DNA of 10,249 nt, taken from positions 1 through 10,249 of the forward strand of contig CAILMK010000026.1 in assembly GCA_903835275.1 (NCBI GenBank). The letters run 5' to 3'. Each line of letters begins with the position of its first letter. Position 1 is the stretch's first letter. Shown here piece by piece: positions 6,117 through 10,249 of the stretch. The notes under the pieces were generated by a model. That model was not told where the DNA came from and did not search any database. It saw only the letters and a program-made list of their open reading frames with translations. Made by a program: the position numbers and the translations under genes. This DNA comes from an uncultured bacterium. Its GTDB lineage: Bacteria; Bacteroidota; Bacteroidia; CAILMK01.

Positions 6117-7181
6117 ATCTTAACCACAGACTATATCATCATCGGACAAGGCCTCGCAGGAAGCCTCCTTTCGTATTCTTTAATAAAGAGGGGTGCGAAA
6201 ATCCTTGTTATTGATGAAGGAGCAGAATTTACTTCCTCCAATATTGCAGGGGGAGTGTACAATCCTGTTACCGGCAGGCGCATGGTGAAATCCTGGATGA
6301 TTGATGAATTTCTACCGCAGACTCTTTCTACGTATCGGGAACTTGAGGGAAAACTTGACCGAAAATTTTTGTTTCCGAAAACCATACTTCGCCTCATTGC
6401 ATCGGAAGACGAAATACGTTTATTCACACGCAAAAAAGCGGACAACGAAACTGAAACGCATATCGGGGAAATCTACAATGATCTGCCAGTATCGGGATTG
6501 AATAATTCATTCGGTGCCTGCGAAATTCTGGACGGAGGGAATCTTGATACTGCTATTTTTTTGAATGCTTTTCGCAAATATCTTATTGAGGAAAATTTAT
6601 TCCTGAAAGAAAAATTTGATTATGCATCTCTCATTCATCACGAGGATCATATTAGTTATAAAGATATTAAAGCAAATAAAATAATTTTTGCAGACGGATA
6701 CAAGGCTGCGAGTGAAAATCCTTACTTCAACTATCTGCCATTTAATCTTGTAAAAGGAGAAATACTTACTGTAGAAATTCCGGGATTGAGTGATGAATAT
6801 ATTTACAATAAAAGCATGCTGCTAACTCCCATGGAAAATAATATTTTCAAGGCAGGTGGCACCTACGAATGGGATGATCTTTCTGAAAACACTACGGAAA
6901 AAGGGCTCTCCGAACTCGTTACAAAACTTGAGGAAATGATCATGCTACCTTATAAGATCCTGACACATCATGCAGGTGTTCGCCCTGCCGTAAAGGACAG
7001 GCGTCCACTGCTTGGAATACATCCGCATTATAAAAACATTGGCATCTTCAATGGCATGGGAACAAAAGGCGTTTTACTCGCTCCTCCGATGGCGGAAAAT
7101 TTCGTTGATTATCTGGAAGGCAAAGCGGAAATTATTAAAGAAGCGGATGTGCAGAGGTATTCTAAATTCGTAATAAAGTGA
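6117..7181 (+). CDS. FAD-dependent oxidoreductase, DAO family, with no canonical start codon
   Basis: A flavoprotein of about 354 aa in the D-amino-acid-oxidase-like (DAO, PF01266-type) superfamily, probably cytoplasmic. The N-terminus TDYIIIGQGLAGSLL contains the GxGxxG dinucleotide-binding motif (GQGLAG) on the first Rossmann strand. The second strand ends in an acidic residue (AKILVIDEG), followed by the GGVYNPVTGRR block. The C-terminal signature HHAGVRPAVKDRRPLLG and IGIFNGMGTKGVLLAPP is typical of the family. The frame is closed by TAA at 6108-6110, and no ATG, GTG or TTG occurs before the Rossmann motif; the first such codon (GTG 6255) would remove it. The start given is ATC at 6117, a rare initiator chosen only because it lies where family proteins begin. 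A lost or miscalled base is equally possible. Substrate unknown. Confidence 0.7.
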   Translation: MLTTDYIIIGQGLAGSLLSYSLIKRGAKILVIDEGAEFTSSNIAGGVYNPVTGRRMVKSWMIDEFLPQTLSTYRELEGKLDRKFLFPKTILRLIASEDEIRLFTRKKADNETETHIGEIYNDLPVSGLNNSFGACEILDGGNLDTAIFLNAFRKYLIEENLFLKEKFDYASLIHHEDHISYKDIKANKIIFADGYKAASENPYFNYLPFNLVKGEILTVEIPGLSDEYIYNKSMLLTPMENNIFKAGGTYEWDDLSENTTEKGLSELVTKLEEMIMLPYKILTHHAGVRPAVKDRRPLLGIHPHYKNIGIFNGMGTKGVLLAPPMAENFVDYLEGKAEIIKEADVQRYSKFVIK

Positions 7182-7206
7182 TGGAGTAATATGGTGAATG
7201 AGTTTG

Positions 7207-7238
7207 CTCGCGCGAGTCTTTAGCGCAGCGATGACTCG
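7207..7238. repeat. REP-like palindromic sequence after the FAD oxidoreductase
   Basis: CTCGCGCGAG (7207-7216) is a perfect 10-bp palindrome. Overlapping it, CGAGTC (7213-7218) pairs with GACTCG (7233-7238). It lies in the 100-bp gap between convergent genes and is GC-rich compared with its flanks. Possible roles are a dispersed REP-type repeat or mRNA 3'-end stabilisation. Confidence 0.45.
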
Positions 7239-7253
7239 TGTGGAAAGATAGAG

Positions 7254-7271
7254 GAAAGTCTTCAGACTTTC
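7254..7271. terminator. candidate bidirectional terminator hairpin
   Basis: GAAAGTC (7254-7260) pairs perfectly with GACTTTC (7265-7271) around a TTCA loop, and a T-rich stretch follows on the plus strand. It lies between the convergent FAD oxidoreductase and small secreted protein genes, where either strand could use it. The stem is short with moderate GC and the T run is broken, so activity is uncertain. Confidence 0.4.
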
Positions 7272-7281
7272 TTTCCTTCAA

Positions 7282-7719
7282 TCATTTTCCACTCACAAAA
7301 TCAAAAATATCCTGCGCCAAAATTGCACAATCCTTATTCTTCATCGGGCAGTCAGGACAGGGCTTAGTCAAATAAAAAAAGTCTTTATATTCGAATGATT
7401 CGAAGTTTAAGTCTATCTTATCATCTTTGTTCATACAAAAAGGATACAATAGACGTGACTGGTTTATTTTATTTACAAATGCCGTATCCATGTCCATTTT
7501 CAGATATATATAATATACCACTCTCAGGGTAGAATCCTTACTACTCGTAAAAGTCATGTGCCCCTGGGTTTTCTTTGTGCCCACGTAGGGAGATTTATCC
7601 TTTGAAAAATTTAAATACCATCCAGTCCTGAGTTTAAAAAAATTCCAGTCCTTGCGGAAGTTTTGCGCGGAGGCAGTCAGCGTAAAAACGAGGAATAATG
7701 ATAATACAAGTGCTTTCAT
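7282..7719 (-). CDS. small secreted protein of unknown function with a CPDCP motif
   Basis: A 145-aa protein with a clear Sec signal peptide (MKALVLSLFLVFTLTASA, cleavage before QN), so it is exported to the periplasm or beyond. There is no lipobox Cys. The mature part is beta-rich and aromatic (LRVVYYIYLKMDMD, YKDFFYL) and has four Cys: C95, C121, C124 and C131, the last three in KPCPDCPMKNKDC. The CxxC spacing could bind metal or form disulfides, but the protein has no thioredoxin-fold features. I do not recognise a family. It lies downstream of, and on the same strand as, the LpxR-family gene, separated by 57 bp that contain a TATTTTTG promoter-like element, so it may be transcribed alone. 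The purine stretch aagaag about 10 bases before the ATG could aid initiation. Confidence 0.65.
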   Translation of the reverse strand: MKALVLSLFLVFTLTASAQNFRKDWNFFKLRTGWYLNFSKDKSPYVGTKKTQGHMTFTSSKDSTLRVVYYIYLKMDMDTAFVNKINQSRLLYPFCMNKDDKIDLNFESFEYKDFFYLTKPCPDCPMKNKDCAILAQDIFDFVSGK

Positions 7720-7739
7720 ACTCTATCTTCTTATTAATT

Positions 7740-7747
7740 CAAAAATA
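7740..7747 (-). promoter_or_regulatory. putative -7 promoter element for the small secreted protein
   Basis: On the minus strand the sequence is TATTTTTG, an exact TAnnTTTG, placed 20 bases before the ATG at 7719. That would leave a short leader of roughly 15 nt. The region is very AT-rich, so a chance match is possible. Confidence 0.35.
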
Positions 7748-7776
7748 AGAAAAAAACGCATCGCTCGATAATTTTT

Positions 7777-8730
7777 CTAAAATACCCACCCAATCCTCAC
7801 CCCGCCCCATTTATGCTCCAGCCCGGTTTTGAATTCCCTGCTTAGGTAGGTTTGAAAATATTCCAGGTTCAGTCTGCCGATATTGATAACAAAGCCTAAA
7901 TTGTTTTGAAAAGTGATGCGGTTTATATCGCTGGTCGGAATGGTATAGGGACTGTTATGATCCAGCATTCCGCCTTCAAGGGTGGCATCATAACCTATGG
8001 CGCTAACTATTGGCTGCTCATATACCCTGAGTTTGAAAAATCCTGTGTTTTTAATGAAGCTATTGGCGCTATTGCCCAAAGAAAGTATTGCGCCTAGACC
8101 AAGTTTATCATTCAGTGTACCTGCCTGTAAATTTTCATAAGAATTCAGGGATATCCATTTGCCGACAGAAAGCAATTGCTTTTCATGGGAGATCCCATAA
8201 TTGATAATGGCGTCATTGCGTATCTGGTATTGCCAGCCGTGTGGCAGGATATTATGTAGCCATTTATGGATGTCGTATTGTATATCCCGCCCTCCCCCTG
8301 ACTGCCCGATAACGCCGATGGTAAAATTACTGGCAAGCCTGTTATGGCTTGTGCTATCCACAGAAACGTTAAAAGTCTTCAGCATCATGCAACCCGCAAA
8401 TGGCCTGTCCCCATAGCGGATAAAATCCTCGCGGATATTGGTGGGCGTATAGCCATCCAGTTCGTAGGCAATTCCATAAGTGGTATGCCAGCTTTTCGGG
8501 TGAATCAACAGCCAGGTCAGGGGAAAATTTTTCAGGGCGGGATTGGCATATTCAAAACTAACGCCCTGGGTGTAATAGTAATCTGTGGCAGTAAAGAAGT
8601 CGTTTTCGTAGTTTATCCGGAAATAGGTATCCGAATCCATTCGGCGCATGGAAGAGGTATTATCGATTGCCTGTGAAAACCCTGCAATTGCAGGAATCAT
8701 ACAAGCAAGGAGAAGAATCATTCTTTTCAT
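7777..8730 (-). CDS. lpxR: LpxR-family lipid A deacylase (DUF2219)
   Basis: A 317-aa outer-membrane barrel of the LpxR/DUF2219 family. Salmonella LpxR removes the 3'-acyloxyacyl chain of lipid A; the same activity here is inferred. The ATG at 8730 yields the signal peptide MKRMILLLACMIPAIAGFSQ; the frame extends upstream to 8799, but that part translates a repeat tract and is not expected. Family hallmarks are the YFRINYENDFF strand with the Asn-Asp pair N43/D44, YYYTQG with T54, the GDRPFAG segment (107-113), H155 in DIHKWLH as a candidate catalytic His, and HGWQYQIRND (164-173). The C-terminus ends in an aromatic WVF, as outer-membrane proteins do. It is divergent from mutL across 208 bp. 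The family call is strong; catalytic-residue mapping is from memory of the Salmonella enzyme and approximate. Confidence 0.82.
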   Translation of the reverse strand: MKRMILLLACMIPAIAGFSQAIDNTSSMRRMDSDTYFRINYENDFFTATDYYYTQGVSFEYANPALKNFPLTWLLIHPKSWHTTYGIAYELDGYTPTNIREDFIRYGDRPFAGCMMLKTFNVSVDSTSHNRLASNFTIGVIGQSGGGRDIQYDIHKWLHNILPHGWQYQIRNDAIINYGISHEKQLLSVGKWISLNSYENLQAGTLNDKLGLGAILSLGNSANSFIKNTGFFKLRVYEQPIVSAIGYDATLEGGMLDHNSPYTIPTSDINRITFQNNLGFVINIGRLNLEYFQTYLSREFKTGLEHKWGGVRIGWVF

Positions 8731-8768
8731 AAAGACATATACGTTTATTGGAGGAAAAAGATTTGAAT

Positions 8769-8796
8769 CAGTCAGCAGTTGGCAGTCATCAGTCAA
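8769..8796. repeat. 7-bp tandem repeat, four imperfect copies
   Basis: The copies CAGTCAG, CAGTTGG, CAGTCAT and CAGTCAA run head to tail, all sharing CAGT. They lie 39 bp upstream of the lpxR start, in its likely promoter or leader region. Tracts of this look are common between Bacteroidota genes. They also explain the odd N-terminal extension of the lpxR frame. Confidence 0.65.
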
Positions 8797-8826
8797 CATT
8801 TTTTACTAAACAGGACACAAATATGG

Positions 8827-8866
8827 CTTCGACAAGCTCCGCCACCGCTCCCTGAGCCTGCCGAAG
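8827..8866. repeat. REP-like imperfect hairpin (CTTCGACAAGCTC family)
   Basis: CTTCGACAAGCTC (8827-8839) faces GAGCCTGCCGAAG (8854-8866) as an inverted repeat matching at 11 of 13 positions. This sequence type, which translates on one strand as a run like LRQAQGAVAELVEA, is a widely dispersed intergenic repeat in Bacteroidota and other phyla. That is recognition from memory and was not searched. It lies between the divergent lpxR and mutL genes. Confidence 0.65.
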
Positions 8867-8878
8867 GGGCAATATGAT

Positions 8879-8906
8879 TTGTCCCTTGTCCCCTGCCCCT
8901 TGTCCT
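8879..8906. repeat. 7-bp tandem repeat, four imperfect copies, upstream of mutL
   Basis: The units TTGTCCC, TTGTCCC, CTGCCCC and TTGTCCT run head to tail, and another TTGTCCC follows at 8911-8917. The tract lies about 20 bp before the predicted mutL -7 element, overlapping where a -33 TTG would fall. It thus supplies several alternative TTG triplets, and unit gain or loss could change promoter spacing. Confidence 0.6.
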
Positions 8907-8926
8907 TTTTTTGTCCCATTTTCACG

Positions 8927-8934
8927 TAACTTTG
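8927..8934 (+). promoter_or_regulatory. putative -7 promoter element for mutL
   Basis: TAACTTTG is an exact TAnnTTTG ending four bases before the mutL ATG, the same spacing as at two other genes in the window. This predicts a leaderless or nearly leaderless mRNA. Candidate -33 TTG triplets at 8900-8902 and 8911-8913 are not ideally spaced. Confidence 0.55.
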
Positions 8935-8938
8935 CACC

Positions 8939-10249
8939 ATGCCTGACATCATAAATCTTCTTCCCGATAATATCGCCAATCAAATTGCGGCAGGGGAAGT
9001 TGTGCAGCGTCCGGCCTCTGTGGTCAAAGAGCTTATGGAAAACGCTGTGGATGCAGGGTCTACATATATCAGCCTCATTATCCGTGATGCAGGAAAGCAA
9101 CTGATACAGGTGGTGGATAATGGCTCAGGTATGAGCGAAACGGATGCCCGCATGAGCTTTGAACGGCATGCCACCTCCAAGATACAAATGCTGGACGATC
9201 TCTACCGAATCCATACATTGGGATTCCGCGGGGAAGCACTTGCCTCCATTGCCGCGGTAGCACAGGTGGAAATGCGCAGTAAAAAGAAATCGGACACGGT
9301 AGGCACGCAGATTTTCATGGAAAACAGCACCTGTATTTCACAGGATGCCTTTGCCTGCCCGGACGGAACTTCCATCAGTGTAAAGAATTTATTTTACAAC
9401 GTTCCTGCGCGCAGGAATTTCCTTCGGTCCAATCCGGTGGAATTGCGCCATATTATTGAGGAATTTCAACGTGTAGCGCTTGCCAATCCGGAAATCGGTT
9501 TTGTACTGAATAATGATGGCGAGGAAATGTATCACCTTAATTCGGGAAATTTAAAACAACGCATTGTCGGCATTTTCGGAAAAAAATATGAGGAATTCCT
9601 TGTCCCCGTAAATGAAGAAACTCAAATATTAAAGGTTTCCGGTTTTATCGGCAAACCCGAACAGGCACGTAAAACACGCGGAGAACAATTTTTCTTCGCC
9701 AATAACAGATACATTAAAAACGGATACCTGAATCACGCAGTAATGACTGCCTACGAACAGTTATTAAGTTCGGACAGTTATCCTTTTTACATATTATTCC
9801 TGGAGCTTTCGCCATCCAAGATGGATATAAATGTTCATCCCACCAAAACGGAAATAAAATTTGAGGATGAAAAAAGCATTTATGCAATTTTGCGTACTGC
9901 TGTGAGGAAATCACTCAGCCAGTATCATGTGGCTCCTTCGCTGAATTTTGAACAGGAAAATTCCATTCCCATTACACCGGATTCCAGGCAGGAAATCGGA
10001 AGAATGAGTTTGGGTAATTACAGTTTCGGCGGAGGTAATCCTGGTAGCAGTTCACCGCTGGCAAAACACAAGGCAAATCCTGAAGACTGGGAAGCCCTGT
10101 ATGATGTAATGAAACAACAGGCGGTCACTACTCAGGAAGAAAATGACGATGAGGACACAGCGGAAGACATCATTGATACGGAAGAGAGCCGCAACAAGCC
10201 CGTGATGCAGCTTCACGGAAAATATATCATCTCTCCTATCCGTTCCGGG
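8939..10249 (+). CDS. mutL: DNA mismatch repair protein MutL, 3'-truncated by window edge
   Basis: The first 437 residues of MutL, the GHKL-family ATPase that links MutS mismatch recognition to downstream excision. The ATPase motifs are all present: ELMENAVDAGS with general base E34 and Mg-binding N35, DNGSGM (60-65), TLGFRGEALASIA (93-105), and FERHATSK (74-81). The transducer domain shows VPARRNFL and the DINVHPTKTEIKF signature, whose Lys contacts ATP. From about residue 345 the sequence becomes the acidic, low-conservation linker (NDDEDTAEDIIDTEES), and the C-terminal dimerisation domain begins just before the edge at QLHGKYIISPIRSG. About 170-190 residues are missing if length is typical, including any DQHAxxERxxYE endonuclease motif. 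The ATG at 8939 agrees with the MPDIINLLPDNIANQIAAGEVV start of the family. Confidence 0.97.
   Translation, partial: MPDIINLLPDNIANQIAAGEVVQRPASVVKELMENAVDAGSTYISLIIRDAGKQLIQVVDNGSGMSETDARMSFERHATSKIQMLDDLYRIHTLGFRGEALASIAAVAQVEMRSKKKSDTVGTQIFMENSTCISQDAFACPDGTSISVKNLFYNVPARRNFLRSNPVELRHIIEEFQRVALANPEIGFVLNNDGEEMYHLNSGNLKQRIVGIFGKKYEEFLVPVNEETQILKVSGFIGKPEQARKTRGEQFFFANNRYIKNGYLNHAVMTAYEQLLSSDSYPFYILFLELSPSKMDINVHPTKTEIKFEDEKSIYAILRTAVRKSLSQYHVAPSLNFEQENSIPITPDSRQEIGRMSLGNYSFGGGNPGSSSPLAKHKANPEDWEALYDVMKQQAVTTQEENDDEDTAEDIIDTEESRNKPVMQLHGKYIISPIRSG

Noticed and set aside
7757..7769. Terminator after lpxR (ATCG..CGAT followed on the minus strand by a T run)
   Set aside because: The palindrome has only a two-base loop and four pairs, too weak for a terminator call.
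8201..8676. Plus-strand frames of 71 and 110 codons within lpxR
   Set aside because: They are antisense shadows of the LpxR-family gene, with no start-site support or recognisable protein features.
8731..8799. Longer N-terminus for the LpxR-family protein
   Set aside because: The extension translates the CAGT tandem repeat, while the ATG at 8730 begins a normal signal peptide.
8789..9100. Minus-strand 103-codon reading frame upstream of and inside mutL
   Set aside because: It overlaps mutL antisense and its C-terminus (LRQAQGAVAELVEA) is the translation of a dispersed intergenic repeat.

Overview
The window looks like a chromosomal piece of a Bacteroidota bacterium, probably an environmental Chitinophagales/Sphingobacteriales-type genome rather than a gut Bacteroides; this placement is inference. 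The evidence is several upstream regions with the Bacteroidota -7 promoter element TAnnTTTG, gene families common in that phylum (stand-alone rfaE2-type adenylyltransferase, BT4734-type primase-like protein, LpxR-family lipid A deacylase, MutL), and dense intergenic hairpin or MITE-like repeats of the kind scattered through such genomes. TGA ends several host genes here, so the standard bacterial code applies.

Layout. At 1-477 (+) is the 3' part of an ADP-heptose synthesis gene (rfaE2 type). An AT-rich accessory island of about 3 kb (roughly 480-3480) follows. On the minus strand it carries a reverse transcriptase (719-2272) whose reading frame continues for 71 codons (718-503) beyond a single TGA. 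Divergently on the plus strand, across a 229-bp intergenic region, is a primase-like protein (2502-3479) with a BT4734/VirE-N-type domain and a PriCT-2-like C-terminus. From 3466 host-like sequence resumes: an SRPBCC-fold protein (-), an Omp85/BamA-like outer-membrane barrel protein (4079-5953, +), a DAO-type FAD oxidoreductase (about 6117-7181, +) with no ordinary start codon, a small secreted Cys-rich protein (-), an LpxR-family lipid A deacylase (7777-8730, -), and the first 437 codons of mutL (8939 to the window edge, +).

How the parts fit. The core genes are mostly envelope functions (ADP-heptose for LPS core, an Omp85 protein, lipid A deacylation, a secreted protein) plus mismatch repair. 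They are mostly single-gene units in alternating orientation rather than one operon. The RT and primase-like pair is the part most likely to be a coherent unknown system: two nucleic-acid-synthesis proteins share one divergent promoter region, and a leader of up to about 200 nt in front of the RT could encode a template RNA. No RT substrate, repeat pair or effector is visible, so a defence or mobile role is inference. Intergenic DNA is rich in palindromic elements (3949-4015, 5958-6065, 7207-7238, 8827-8866) and short tandem repeats (2436-2465, 8769-8796, 8879-8906). No stretch above 300 bases lacks a gene. No tRNA, rRNA or CRISPR array was seen.
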